DNA of 64,000 bases from Streptomyces shenzhenensis (GCF_021462265.1 NZ_JAJONF010000039.1:1-64000); one strand, 5' to 3'; positions 48,225 through 57,669 are shown, counted from the first letter of the stretch. The notes: generated by a model from the letters alone, not told the origin. Numbers and translations are program-made.

Positions 48225-48262
48225 GGTCGCCTCCTCTCGTCCGCGGCTCACTTATCTCGCTC

Positions 48263-48285
48263 TGATGTATCGACTCGATACATCA
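48263..48285. promoter_or_regulatory. PadR operator palindrome
   Basis: A 23-bp perfect inverted repeat with core ATGTATCGACTCGATACAT (48265-48283), matching the ATGT...ACAT consensus bound by PadR proteins. It lies immediately upstream of padR and could also affect the divergent PBP gene. Confidence 0.82.
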
Positions 48286-48586
48286 TGACGATAGATCGGC
48301 CTTCCTCGCGCGACAAGAGGGGTGACGGTGAACGGGATCACATCACCGATTCGTAGGAGGTAAGTTGCCTGATTTGGGGTGAACTTCAAGGCTCGACGGG
48401 TTTTGGTGGTGCGTAGTCTGTGCGGCATGCACACCACCGGGAACCGAGCGACGCCTGGGGAGCGTCCACGTCCTCGGTGCAGTACGGGTGAATGCAGGAC
48501 CGACCACATCCGTATTTCGGGGGGACCGGAAATCAGCCGCCGTTCCAGGCGCCCACAGGTGCGCCTGCCCGAGGAGTAATCGTTCG
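48286..48586. other. padR-PBP intergenic region
   Basis: About 300 bp without a coding frame. It separates padR (minus) from the penicillin-binding protein (plus). Apart from the operator at its left edge and the GAGGAG ribosome site at its right end I see nothing specific. Confidence 0.5.
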
Positions 48587-51226
48587 ATGAGCGAGCACCG
48601 TCGCAAACCGCCGCCGCCGCAGGGAGGCGGACGTGCCGCGGCCCGACGCGGCCAGTCCGAACCGTCCTCCGGCCGCCGTGCGGCACCGCGAGGCGCCACC
48701 GGGTCTCTTTCCGACTCCTATGGGTCCAGTTCCTATGGGTCGGACTCGGGGTCGGGAGGTGAGGAGCGTCCGTACGGCGGCCGTGCCGAGGCACGCCGGG
48801 CGGCGCAGAGAAGCACGGGAAACGGTCGCCGCAGAGCGGCCGACAACGGGAGCCGCGGTCCTGGTGGTCCTGCCGGGCCGGGGCGTGGCAGAGGTCGCGC
48901 GTCGACGGCGCCGGGTAAGAAGCGCCTGATCGACTACCCCAGGGCGAACAGATTCGGCTGGCGCCGCTGGGTCCCCTCCTGGAAGCTCGTCTCCGGGCTG
49001 TGCGTCACCTTCTTCGGCAGCCTGGTCGCGCTGGTCGGCGTCAGCTACGCCATGGTGACCATCCCCAGCGAGAACGACGCGGCCAGGTCCCAGAACAACG
49101 TCTACTACTGGTCGAACGGCGATCAGATGGTCGCGACGGGCACGGGTGCGAACCGGCAGAACGTCACCATCGACCAGATCCCCGAGGCCATGCAGAACGC
49201 GGTGATCTCGGCGGAGAACAAGAGCTTCTACTCGGACTCGGGCGTCGATCCCATGGGTATCGCCCGGGCTCTGGTCAACATGGCCCGGGGTGGTGAGACG
49301 CAGGGTGGTTCGACGATCACCCAGCAGTTCGTCAAGAACACCTACCTCAGCCAGGACCAGACGGTCTCGCGGAAGTTCAAGGAGATGTTCATCTCCATCA
49401 AGGTGGGCACCAAGCTCTCCAAGCAGCAGATCCTCCAGGGCTATCTGAACACCTCGTACTTCGGCCGTGGCGCCTACGGCATCCAGGCCGCCGCCCAGAC
49501 CTACTACGGCGTGGACGCGAAGGACCTCAAGCCGAGCCAGTGCGCGGTCCTCGCGGCTCTGCTCAAGGGCGCGACGTACTACGACCCCGCGGGTAACCCG
49601 GACATCGACTCCACGGCCACCCAGAAGGCCAACTACCAGCGCTCCCACGACCGCTGGGCCTGGATCCTCGAAGAGATGCACAAGGACCAGCACCTCACCG
49701 ACGCCCAGTACCAGGAAGCCATCAAGAAGTACCCGATGCCCCAGGGCCGCAAGGCGATCAAGGGCATGACCGGCCAGATCAGCTATCTCGCCGACACGGC
49801 CAAGAAGTACGTCCTCGCGCACTCCAACATCACGGAGACGCAGTTCGACCAGGGCGGCTTCCAGATCTACACGACCTTCCAGAAGGACAAGGTCAACGCG
49901 CTGAGCGCGGCCGTGGAGAAGGTCCAGAAGGCGCGTCTGGACCCGAAGAACCGCGACAAGGACAAGTACGTCCAGTTCGGCGCGGCGTCGGTGGTGCCCA
50001 ACGACGGCGCGATCGTCGCCCTGTACGGCGGTGCCGGCTACGAGAACAACCACTTCACCAACAACGCCGACACCTCCGGTGTCCCCGTCGGTTCGACGTG
50101 GAAGCCGTTCGTGCTCGCCGCGGCCATGCAGTACGGGACGTACAAGACCTCCCCCGAAGGGGTCTCGCCGCTGAGCAAGTACAACGGCGACGACAACCTC
50201 AAGGTCAGGAACCAGGACGGTACCTTCGTCCTCAACAAGGACGGCTCGGTCTTCCATCAGAAGAACGAGAGCGGCTACCCCTGGGGCTACATCACCCTGC
50301 GCAAGGCGATGGAGCAGTCGATCAACACGCCGTTCGTGCAACTCGGCGTGGACGTCGGCATGACCAAGGTGCGGGATGTGGCACAGGCGTCCGGAATCCT
50401 GCGCGACAGCATGTCTCAGGACCTGAACCCGTCGTTCGCCATCGGTACGTCCACCCCAAGCGCGATCCGCATGGCCGACGCCTACGCGACCTTCGCCGCC
50501 TCCGGCAATCACGCGGACCCGTATTCGGTGACGGAGGTCAAGCAGGACGGTCAGGACCTCCAGGGCTTCAGCAAGCCGAAGGTGACCACCGCGATGCCTG
50601 AGAACATCGCGAACAATGTCACGGACACGCTGGAGAATGTCATCCAGAACGGTACGGGTACCAACGCCAAGGCCCTGGGCCGTACGGCGGCGGGCAAGAC
50701 CGGTACCACCGACAGCAACAAGTCCGCCTGGTTCGTCGGCTACACCCAGCAGCTGGCCACGTCGGTGGCGATGTTCCGTGAGAACCCCAAGGACGCCGAG
50801 CTGCTCTCCATGAACGGCACCGCGGGCGTGGCGTCCATCCACGGTGGTGACATCCCGACCTCGGTGTGGACCGAGTACATGAAGGCCGCGCTGAAGGGCA
50901 AGAACGACCTGGGCTTCCCGGAGGCCACCAAGGTCGGCCAGATCGCCGACGAGGCGGGGGCTCCCTCCCCGACGCCGACCGTCAGCATCACGCCGAGCGA
51001 GACGCCCAGCGAGACGCCGAGCGCCACGCCCAGCGAGACGGTCACCGCCCCGTCGCCCACGGCGACGGAGACCTGCCAGTTCGCCTGGAACTGCCCGGCC
51101 AACGGCGGCACCACCGGCGGCAGCACATCGGGTACGACGTCCTCGCCGACGGCCACGGATACCACCGGCACCACCAGAGGCAATGCCAACGGTGGAGGGA
51201 ACCTCTTCGGCGGGTCGGGCGGCTAG
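48587..51226 (+). CDS. Class A penicillin-binding protein (transglycosylase/transpeptidase)
   Basis: 879 residues. A basic, disordered cytoplasmic tail (1-120), one membrane helix (about 131-155), a GT51 glycosyltransferase domain, then a transpeptidase with S503-TWK, S578-IN and K704-TG. In the GT51 signature, normally EDxxFxxHxG, this protein reads ENKSFYSDSG: Glu210 is kept but D and H are replaced. The C-terminal 90 residues are a Ser/Thr/Pro/Gly wall-associated tail. It polymerises and cross-links peptidoglycan at the hyphal tip. Confidence 0.95.
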   Translation: MSEHRRKPPPPQGGGRAAARRGQSEPSSGRRAAPRGATGSLSDSYGSSSYGSDSGSGGEERPYGGRAEARRAAQRSTGNGRRRAADNGSRGPGGPAGPGRGRGRASTAPGKKRLIDYPRANRFGWRRWVPSWKLVSGLCVTFFGSLVALVGVSYAMVTIPSENDAARSQNNVYYWSNGDQMVATGTGANRQNVTIDQIPEAMQNAVISAENKSFYSDSGVDPMGIARALVNMARGGETQGGSTITQQFVKNTYLSQDQTVSRKFKEMFISIKVGTKLSKQQILQGYLNTSYFGRGAYGIQAAAQTYYGVDAKDLKPSQCAVLAALLKGATYYDPAGNPDIDSTATQKANYQRSHDRWAWILEEMHKDQHLTDAQYQEAIKKYPMPQGRKAIKGMTGQISYLADTAKKYVLAHSNITETQFDQGGFQIYTTFQKDKVNALSAAVEKVQKARLDPKNRDKDKYVQFGAASVVPNDGAIVALYGGAGYENNHFTNNADTSGVPVGSTWKPFVLAAAMQYGTYKTSPEGVSPLSKYNGDDNLKVRNQDGTFVLNKDGSVFHQKNESGYPWGYITLRKAMEQSINTPFVQLGVDVGMTKVRDVAQASGILRDSMSQDLNPSFAIGTSTPSAIRMADAYATFAASGNHADPYSVTEVKQDGQDLQGFSKPKVTTAMPENIANNVTDTLENVIQNGTGTNAKALGRTAAGKTGTTDSNKSAWFVGYTQQLATSVAMFRENPKDAELLSMNGTAGVASIHGGDIPTSVWTEYMKAALKGKNDLGFPEATKVGQIADEAGAPSPTPTVSITPSETPSETPSATPSETVTAPSPTATETCQFAWNCPANGGTTGGSTSGTTSSPTATDTTGTTRGNANGGGNLFGGSGG

Positions 51227-51268
51227 CCGCCGTCAGACCGGTTGGTGACTGTTTCGCCCGCCGAAGCC

Positions 51269-51284
51269 TGTTTCACGTGAAACA
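51269..51284. promoter_or_regulatory. parS site (exact) after the PBP gene
   Basis: TGTTTCACGTGAAACA in the 119-bp gap between the PBP gene and the GT87 gene. Confidence 0.93.
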
Positions 51285-51345
51285 TGGGCCGTCGCACCCG
51301 CGAGGTGCGGCGGCCCTCGGCGTATTGCTAGAGAGGTACGGCAGG

Positions 51346-52854
51346 ATGGGCCCCATGCCCAGTGCAGAGACGACGCCCGCGGGCGTGCGCGAGCCGGAGC
51401 CGGTACGGCCGACCAGGGAAGACGAGGTCGCCGCGGCCGGGAGTGAGCTGATCGGCGGCCCCATCGGGCGGCGTGCCCTGCTCGGCACGTCCTGGTGGAC
51501 GCCGCTACGGGTGGTCGTCATCGTGGCGGTCGGGATGTTCGCTCTCGGCATGGTGCAGAAGCTGCCCTGCTACGACAGCGGCTGGTTCTTCGGCGCGAGT
51601 TCCCAGTACACCCACGCCTGCTATTCGGACATTCCGCACCTTTATCAGGGGCGCGGCTTCGCCGACGGTCTGGTGCCGTACTTCGACAAGCTCCCGGGCG
51701 ACATGGACTACCTCGAATACCCGGTGTTGACCGGTGTGTTCATGGAGGTGGCCGCATGGCTCACGCCGGGCAGCGGCAGCATCATGCTCCAGGAGCAGGT
51801 GTACTGGTTCGTCAACGCCGGGATGCTGATGCTCTGCGCCGCCGTCATCGCGGTCTGCGTGGTCCGTACGCACCGCCGGCGCCCCTGGGACGGTCTGCTG
51901 GTCGCCCTGGCGCCCGCCTTCGCCCTGACCGCCACCATCAACTGGGACCTCCTGGCGGTCGCTCTGACGGCCGCGGCGATGCTGATGTGGTCCCGGAGCC
52001 GTCCCCTCGCCTTCGGCGTCCTCCTGGGGCTTGCCACGGCCGCCAAGCTGTATCCCGTGTTCCTGCTGGGGCCGCTGTTCCTGCTGTGCTGGCGCGCGGG
52101 CAAATGGCGGAAGTTCTTCGTCGCCACCGGCGGCGCGGTGGCCGCCTGGTTCGTCGTCAACCTGCCGGTGATGATCTTCGCCTTCGACGGCTGGTCGAAG
52201 TTCTACACCTTCAGTCAGGAGCGGGGCGTGGACTTCGGTTCCTTCTGGCTGATCTGGGCGCAGAACACGACCAGCCCGCCCAGCACCGACTTCGTGAACA
52301 CCGCGGCCACGGTGCTGGTTCTGCTCTGTTTCCTCGGCATCGCCGCCCTGACGCTCACCGCCCCGCGCCGACCGCGCTTCGCCCAGCTGGCCTTCCTGGT
52401 GGTGGCGGCCTTCATCCTCACCAACAAGGTCTACTCCCCGCAGTACGTGCTGTGGCTGGTGCCGCTGGCCGTCCTCGCCCGCCCCAAGTGGCGGGACTTC
52501 CTGATCTGGCAGGCGTGCGAGGTGGCGTACTTCCTGGGCATCTGGATGTACCTCGCGTACACGACCAGCGGAGACGCCCACAAGGGCCTGCCGACGGACG
52601 GCTACCACTGGGCCATCGCCGTGCATCTGCTGGGCACGCTCTACCTGTGCGGCATGGTGGTGCGTGACATCCTCCTGCCCGAGCGGGACGTGGTGCGCCG
52701 CGCCGGGGACGACGATCCCTCTGGCGGGGTGCTGGACGGTGCCGAAGACGTCTTCGTGCTCGGTGCGGCGGCTCATCCCCCGCGCCACGCCGCGCAGTTC
52801 GAGGGCCCGCAGGTGGAATGGGGAAGCCGGTCCTCCGAGGGCGGTTCGCTCTGA
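51346..52854 (+). CDS. Family 87 polyprenyl-phosphate-sugar glycosyltransferase
   Basis: 502 residues with about ten membrane helices. The signature region after helix 1 is KLPCYDSGWFFG...DIPHLYQGRGFADGLVPYFD, followed by DYLEYPVLTG, typical of actinobacterial GT87 mannosyl/arabinosyl-type enzymes that use lipid-linked sugars. The C-terminal tail is cytoplasmic. ATG 51346 is used because GAGAGG is nine bases upstream; ATG 51355 is also possible. It lies behind the PBP gene and fits envelope-glycan synthesis. Confidence 0.87.
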   Translation: MGPMPSAETTPAGVREPEPVRPTREDEVAAAGSELIGGPIGRRALLGTSWWTPLRVVVIVAVGMFALGMVQKLPCYDSGWFFGASSQYTHACYSDIPHLYQGRGFADGLVPYFDKLPGDMDYLEYPVLTGVFMEVAAWLTPGSGSIMLQEQVYWFVNAGMLMLCAAVIAVCVVRTHRRRPWDGLLVALAPAFALTATINWDLLAVALTAAAMLMWSRSRPLAFGVLLGLATAAKLYPVFLLGPLFLLCWRAGKWRKFFVATGGAVAAWFVVNLPVMIFAFDGWSKFYTFSQERGVDFGSFWLIWAQNTTSPPSTDFVNTAATVLVLLCFLGIAALTLTAPRRPRFAQLAFLVVAAFILTNKVYSPQYVLWLVPLAVLARPKWRDFLIWQACEVAYFLGIWMYLAYTTSGDAHKGLPTDGYHWAIAVHLLGTLYLCGMVVRDILLPERDVVRRAGDDDPSGGVLDGAEDVFVLGAAAHPPRHAAQFEGPQVEWGSRSSEGGSL

Positions 52855-52881
52855 GCGAACAGGCCGTTTGCCGGACGTGAG

Positions 52882-52914
52882 AAGGGCCGTACACGGACTC
52901 CGTGTACGGCCCTT
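52882..52914. terminator. Bidirectional terminator, GT87 / racemase-like gene
   Basis: A 16-bp perfect inverted repeat (AAGGGCCGTACACGGA and its complement) around one base, lying between convergent genes, with flanking A and T runs. Confidence 0.88.
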
Positions 52915-52933
52915 TCCCCTGTCCTGCGAACGG

Positions 52934-53965
52934 TCAGCGGTCCACGAGACGGTCGAACTGGGTCGTGGTGTGCCGCAGATGGGCCACCAGTTCCTCACCG
53001 ACCTTCGGCTCCGGGGCGTCGGAGGGCACGAAGAGGATCGACACCTGCATGTGCGGCGGCTCCGCGAACCAGCGCTGCTTGCCGCCCCAGACGAACGGAG
53101 AAAGGTTCCGGTTCACCGTGGCCAGGCCGGCCCGTGCGACGCCCTTGGCGCGCGGCATGACGCCGTGCAGGGCCTTGGGAGCCTCCAGACCCACCCCGTG
53201 CGACGTACCGCCCGCCACGACCACCAGGAAGCCGTCAGAGGCCGCCTTCTGCTGCCGGTAGCCGAACCGGTCGCCCTTGGCGACCCGGGTGACGTCCAGG
53301 ACCGCCCCGCGGTACTCGGTCGCGTCATGGTCCCCCAGCCACAGCCGGGTGCCGATCCGGGCCCGGAACCGGGTCTGCGGGAACTGCTGCCGCAGCCGGG
53401 CGAGATCGTCGGCCTTGAGGTGGCTGACGAACATCGTGTGCAGCGGCAGCCGCGCCGCGCGCAGCCGGTCCATCCAGCCGATGACCTCCTCGACGGCGTC
53501 CGAGCCGTCGGTACGGTCCAGCGGCAGATGGATGGCGAAGCCCTCCAGGCGGACGTTCTCTATGGCCGAGTGCAGCTGCGGCAGGTCCTGCTCGCTGATG
53601 CCGTGCCGCTTCATCGTGGACATCACCTCGATGACCACCCGGGCGCCCACCAGGCCGTACACACCGTCGATGGACGACACCGAGCGGATGACCCGGTCGG
53701 GCAGCGGCACCGGCTCCTCGCCGCGCCGGTACGGGGTCAGCACCAGCAGGTCGCCGCCGAACCAGTCCCTGATGCGCGCGGCCTCGTACGTCGTGCCGAC
53801 GGCCAGGATGTCCGAGCCGAGCCGGGTGGCCTCCTCCGCCAGCCGCTCGTGCCCGAAGCCATAGCCGTTGCCCTTGCAGACCGGGACCAGGCCCGGGAAC
53901 TGCTCCTGCACGTGCTTGTGGTGCGCCCGCCAGCGCGCGGTGTCGACGTAGAGCGTGAGCGCCAT
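52934..53965 (-). CDS. Alanine racemase-like PLP protein
   Basis: 343 residues. The PLP lysine is K31 in PVCKGNGYGFGHERLAEEA, the equivalent of the KANAYGHG motif of alanine racemases. RARIGTRLWLG and GDRFGYRQQKA retain a tyrosine near the second base of Alr. The protein is shorter and more divergent than a canonical Alr. It is linked to femX (84 bp upstream of its start, same strand). It may racemise a peptidoglycan amino acid, but this is inference. Confidence 0.82.
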   Translation of the reverse strand: MALTLYVDTARWRAHHKHVQEQFPGLVPVCKGNGYGFGHERLAEEATRLGSDILAVGTTYEAARIRDWFGGDLLVLTPYRRGEEPVPLPDRVIRSVSSIDGVYGLVGARVVIEVMSTMKRHGISEQDLPQLHSAIENVRLEGFAIHLPLDRTDGSDAVEEVIGWMDRLRAARLPLHTMFVSHLKADDLARLRQQFPQTRFRARIGTRLWLGDHDATEYRGAVLDVTRVAKGDRFGYRQQKAASDGFLVVVAGGTSHGVGLEAPKALHGVMPRAKGVARAGLATVNRNLSPFVWGGKQRWFAEPPHMQVSILFVPSDAPEPKVGEELVAHLRHTTTQFDRLVDR

Positions 53966-54049
53966 GGCCGGACCTGGGACCTTTCTGGGTGGCTGGGGAG
54001 TGCCAGAGGACTACGGTGTGTCAGGGCTATAGAAGCACGGAGCGTGACG

Positions 54050-55171
54050 TCAGCGGCGCGACATGTAGATGTCGAGCGCCTTGTGGAGCAGCTTGTTGAG
54101 CGGGAAGTCCCATTCGCCGAGGTATTCGGCGGCCTGTCCACCGGTGCCCACCTTGAACTGGATCAGACCGAAGAGGTGGTCCGTCTCGTCCAGTGAGTCG
54201 GAGATGCCACGCAGGTCGTAGACGGTGGCGCCGAGCGCGTAGGCGTCGCGCAGCATCCGCCACTGCATGGCGTTCGAGGGCCGCACCTCACGGCCGATGT
54301 TGTCGGAGGCGCCGTAGGAGTACCAGACGTGCCCGCCGACGATCAGCATGGTCGCCGCGGACAGGTTGACCCCGTTGTGCCGGGCGAAGTACAGCCGCAT
54401 CCGGTTGGGGTCCTCGGTGTTGAGGGCCGTCCACATGCGCTGGAAGTACGACAGCGGGCGCGGCCGGAAGTGGTCGCGCACGGCCGTGATCTCGTACAGC
54501 CGCTGCCACTCCTCCAGATCCTGGTAGCCACCCTGGACGACCTCGACGCCCGCCTTCTCGGCCTTCTTGATGTTGCGCCGCCACAGCTGGTTGAAGTTCC
54601 TGTGGACCTCTTCCAGGGAACGGTTCGCCAGCGGCACCTGGAAGACGTAGCGGGGCTGGACGTCGCCGAAGCCGGCGCCGCCGTCCTCACCCTGCTGCCA
54701 GCCCATCCGGCGCAGCTTGTCGGCCACTTCGAAGGCGCGCGGCTCGATGAAGTCGGCCTCGATGTCGCGCAGGCGCTTCACATCCGGGTTCTGGATGCCC
54801 TGCTTGATGGAGTTGGACTCCCAGCGCCGGATGATCACCGGCGGGCCCATCTTCACCGAGAACGCGCCCTGCTGCTTGAGGTGGGCCAGCATCGGCTGGA
54901 GCCACTCGTCGAGATTCGGCGCGAACCAGTTGATGACCGGGCCCTCGGGAAGGTAGGCGAGGTAGCGCTTGATCTTGGGCAGCTGGCGGTACAGCACCAG
55001 GCCCGCGCCGACCATCTCGCCGGTGCGCTCGTCGAACCAGCCGAGGTTCTCCGAACGCCATTCCGCCTTGACATCGGCCCAGGCCGGGACCTGCATGTGG
55101 CTCGCCGCCTGCAGGCTCTGGATGTACGCCAGATGCTGTTCGCGGCTGATGGTCCTCAGGGTCAGGCTCAT
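54050..55171 (-). CDS. femX: FemX/FemAB-type peptidoglycan interpeptide-bridge aminoacyltransferase
   Basis: 373 residues from the ATG giving MSLTLRTISREQHL, behind GAGGAG. Two GNAT-like folds can be seen: the first includes LVLYRQLPKIKRYLAYLPEGPVINWF, the second YSYGASDNIGREVRPSNAMQWRMLRDAYALGATVYDLRG, the FemAB signature. Streptomyces has glycine cross-bridges, and FemX-type enzymes add the first residue from aminoacyl-tRNA to lipid II. Conserved location next to rpsF and the racemase-like gene. Confidence 0.9.
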   Translation of the reverse strand: MSLTLRTISREQHLAYIQSLQAASHMQVPAWADVKAEWRSENLGWFDERTGEMVGAGLVLYRQLPKIKRYLAYLPEGPVINWFAPNLDEWLQPMLAHLKQQGAFSVKMGPPVIIRRWESNSIKQGIQNPDVKRLRDIEADFIEPRAFEVADKLRRMGWQQGEDGGAGFGDVQPRYVFQVPLANRSLEEVHRNFNQLWRRNIKKAEKAGVEVVQGGYQDLEEWQRLYEITAVRDHFRPRPLSYFQRMWTALNTEDPNRMRLYFARHNGVNLSAATMLIVGGHVWYSYGASDNIGREVRPSNAMQWRMLRDAYALGATVYDLRGISDSLDETDHLFGLIQFKVGTGGQAAEYLGEWDFPLNKLLHKALDIYMSRR

Positions 55172-55278
55172 GTCGGGGCGCTCCTCGGGCTGGTGTGTCC
55201 CCATGGATACAGGGGCTCCGGCTCTCGCGCCGAAGCCTACTGCGCCTTGTCCGCGACCTGACTGGGCGTACACCGCCT

Positions 55279-55307
55279 ACGCCCCGGCTCCTGTCGGGCC
55301 GGGGCGT
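55279..55307 (-). terminator. Hairpin upstream of femX
   Basis: ACGCCCCGGC and its complement GCCGGGGCGT (55279-55288 and 55298-55307) flank a nine-base loop. It lies 27 bp after the stop of the minus-strand small membrane gene and probably ends its transcript. Confidence 0.7.
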
Positions 55308-55333
55308 TCCACGGTGCTGCCGCGGGTGCCGGA

Positions 55334-55636
55334 CTAGCCGAACAGACCGCCGTTCGCCATGCCGATGAAGAAACCGATGCCCGAGGCACCGAGACCCAGG
55401 ATCAGACCGAAGCGCTCGCGCGTGGTGATCGAGATCCACTGCCCGTACAGACCGGTGCAGATACCGATCAGGCCGGTCCAGGAACTGAGCAGGTTCAGGC
55501 TGGGGAAGAACGACGTGATGAAGGCGATCAGCCCGAGCGCCAGCGTCACTGCCGTCAGGGAGTCCTGGAGCGGATGGGTTTTGCCGTCGGTGGCGAACAG
55601 TGATCCGGCGGTGTTGGGTCGCAATGCCTGTGCCAT
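55334..55636 (-). CDS. Small integral membrane protein
   Basis: 100 residues with an AGGAGG ribosome site. Three hydrophobic segments: about 28-46 (AVTLALGLIAFITSFF), 50-70 (LSSWTGLIGICTGLYGQWI) and 80-98 (ILGLGASGIGFFIGMAN). The order femX-this gene-rpsF is usual in Streptomyces. I recognise no function. Confidence 0.8.
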   Translation of the reverse strand: MAQALRPNTAGSLFATDGKTHPLQDSLTAVTLALGLIAFITSFFPSLNLLSSWTGLIGICTGLYGQWISITTRERFGLILGLGASGIGFFIGMANGGLFG

Positions 55637-55899
55637 AGGGCACCTCCTGCGGAAGGCGGCGCACTGTAGCGCCGTACACACCCGATGTGTACAGACTGAG
55701 GGTCCTGGCGGCCTGATTTCAACCGGAAGCGGGTGTGCGGGTACTCTGTACCCTCTGCACCGGTGTCTGCCCATGCCCTGACCGGGATCCCAGCGGGAAC
55801 CCCCGAATGTCAGTGGCGGCCGATAGCGTTGCGTACGCATCACAACCCTCCTGCCACGGAACGACCGTGGCCGCTGAGTCCAAAGGAGGTGGGTTCCAC

Positions 55900-56190
55900 A
55901 TGCGTCACTACGAGGTGATGGTCATCCTCGACCCCGATCTGGAGGAGCGCGCCGTCTCCCCCCTGATCGAGAACTTCCTCTCCGTCGTCCGTGAGGGCAA
56001 CGGCAAGGTCGAGAAGGTCGACACCTGGGGCCGTCGTCGTCTCTCGTACGAGATCAAGAAGAAGCCCGAGGGCATCTACTCGGTCATCGACCTGCAGGCC
56101 GAGCCTGCGGTCGTCAAGGAGCTCGACCGCCAGATGAACCTGAACGAGTCGGTCCTCCGGACCAAGGTCCTCCGTCCCGAGACCCACTGA
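55900..56190 (+). CDS. rpsF: 30S ribosomal protein S6
   Basis: 96 residues: [19 protein letters not shown]..., with [20 protein letters not shown] and the C-terminal [15 protein letters not shown]. The AAAGGAGG site and family length fix the start; the longer frame is not coding. First gene of the rpsF-ssb-rpsR-rplI operon. Confidence 0.97.
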
Positions 56191-56267
56191 GCTCACCGCT
56201 CAGCCGGTCCCGGGATTCCGAGTAGCAGCACAAGCAGCCAGCAGCAAACCCGCCGAGAGGTTCCCCC

Positions 56268-56858
56268 ATGGCAGGCGAGACCGTCATCACGGTCGTCGGC
56301 AATCTTGTCGATGACCCCGAGCTGCGCTTCACCCCCTCCGGTGCGGCGGTCGCGAAGTTCCGTGTCGCGTCCACCCCCCGCACCTTCGACCGTCAGACGA
56401 ACGAGTGGAAGGACGGCGAGAGCCTGTTCCTGACCTGCTCGGTCTGGCGTCAGGCGGCGGAGAACGTCGCGGAGTCGCTCCAGCGAGGCATGCGCGTCAT
56501 CGTGCAGGGCCGACTGAAGCAGCGGTCCTACGAGGACCGTGAGGGTGTCAAGCGCACGGTCTACGAGCTGGACGTCGAGGAAGTCGGCGCCAGCCTGCGG
56601 AGCGCCACGGCCAAGGTCACCAAGACCGCCGGCGGTGCCGGCCGCGGTGGCCAGGGCGGTTACGGCGGCGGGGGCGGCCAGGGTGGCGGCGGCTGGGGCG
56701 GCGGCTCCGGCGGCGGCCAGCAGGGCGGCGCTCCCAACGACGACCCCTGGGCTTCCAGCGCTCCGGCCGCTGGCGGCAACCAGGGTGGCGGCGGCTGGGG
56801 CGGTGGCTCCGGCGGCTCCGGCGGCGGTGGCGGCTACTCGGACGAGCCTCCCTTCTAA
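56268..56858 (+). CDS. ssb: Single-stranded DNA-binding protein
   Basis: 196 residues. The OB fold occupies 1-112 (MAGETVITVVGNLVDDPELRFTPSG...). A long glycine-rich linker follows and the acidic tip DEPPF, which recruits partner proteins, is at the end. Cotranscribed with rpsF and rpsR. Confidence 0.97.
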   Translation: MAGETVITVVGNLVDDPELRFTPSGAAVAKFRVASTPRTFDRQTNEWKDGESLFLTCSVWRQAAENVAESLQRGMRVIVQGRLKQRSYEDREGVKRTVYELDVEEVGASLRSATAKVTKTAGGAGRGGQGGYGGGGGQGGGGWGGGSGGGQQGGAPNDDPWASSAPAAGGNQGGGGWGGGSGGSGGGGGYSDEPPF

Positions 56859-56906
56859 GGGCCAGTGGCTCGCATCCCCACTTCTTGATCACACAGGAGA
56901 ATCACC

Positions 56907-57143
56907 ATGGCGAAGCCGCCTGTGCGCAAGCCGAAGAAGAAGGTCTGCGCATTCTGCAAGGACAAGGTCACGTACGTTGACTACAAGGACACGAACATGC
57001 TGCGGAAGTTCATTTCCGACCGCGGCAAGATCCGTGCCCGCCGCGTGACCGGCAACTGCACGCAGCACCAGCGTGACGTCGCCACGGCCGTCAAGAACAG
57101 CCGTGAGATGGCGCTGCTGCCCTACACGTCCACCGCGCGCTAA
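56907..57143 (+). CDS. rpsR: 30S ribosomal protein S18
   Basis: 78 residues. It is the cysteine-containing form: C14 and C17 (VCAFC) plus C51 and H54 (NCTQH) could bind zinc. TDNMLRKFIS and KIRARRVTG are the conserved S18 blocks. Streptomycetes often hold a zinc-independent paralogue elsewhere; this is the ssb-operon copy. Next gene rplI, 18 bp on. Confidence 0.95.
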   Translation: MAKPPVRKPKKKVCAFCKDKVTYVDYKDTNMLRKFISDRGKIRARRVTGNCTQHQRDVATAVKNSREMALLPYTSTAR

Positions 57144-57161
57144 GGGAGGGGTGACCGACTC

Positions 57162-57608
57162 ATGAAGATCATCCTCACCCACGAGGTCTCCGGCCTCGGC
57201 GCTGCCGGCGAAGTCGTCGATGTCAAGGACGGCTACGCACGCAACTACCTGATCCCGCGGAAGTTCGCGATCCGCTGGACCAAGGGTGGCGAGAAGGACG
57301 TCGAGCAGATCCGTCGTGCTCGCAAGATCCACGAGATTCAGACCATCGAGCAGGCCAACCAGGTGAAGGCCCAGCTCGAGGGCGTCAAGGTCCGTCTGGC
57401 CGTCCGTGCCGGCGACGCCGGTCGCCTCTTCGGTTCCGTCACCCAGGCCGACATCGCTTCGGCGATCAAGGCTGCGGGTGGCCCCGAGGTCGACAAGCGC
57501 CGCATCGAGGTCGGTTCGCCGATCAAGACCCTGGGCGCCCACGAGACGTCCGTGCGTCTGCACCCCGAGGTTGCCGCGAAGGTCAACATCGAGGTCATCG
57601 CGGGCTGA
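57162..57608 (+). CDS. rplI: 50S ribosomal protein L9
   Basis: 148 residues: MKIILTHEVSGLGAAGEVVDVKDGYARNYLIPR is the N-terminal domain, a helix connects to the C-terminal domain with GRLFGSVTQADIASAIK. Last gene of the operon; a hairpin terminator follows. Confidence 0.97.
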   Translation: MKIILTHEVSGLGAAGEVVDVKDGYARNYLIPRKFAIRWTKGGEKDVEQIRRARKIHEIQTIEQANQVKAQLEGVKVRLAVRAGDAGRLFGSVTQADIASAIKAAGGPEVDKRRIEVGSPIKTLGAHETSVRLHPEVAAKVNIEVIAG

Positions 57609-57635
57609 CGCTGCGCTCGGTCTGAGCAGTAGCTG

Positions 57636-57669
57636 AAGGGGGCCGTACCCATGAGGGTGCGGCCCCTTT
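57636..57669 (+). terminator. rplI terminator
   Basis: A near-perfect 15-bp stem, AAGGGGGCCGTACCC with GGGTGCGGCCCCTTT, loop ATGA, ending in TTT. Confidence 0.85.
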
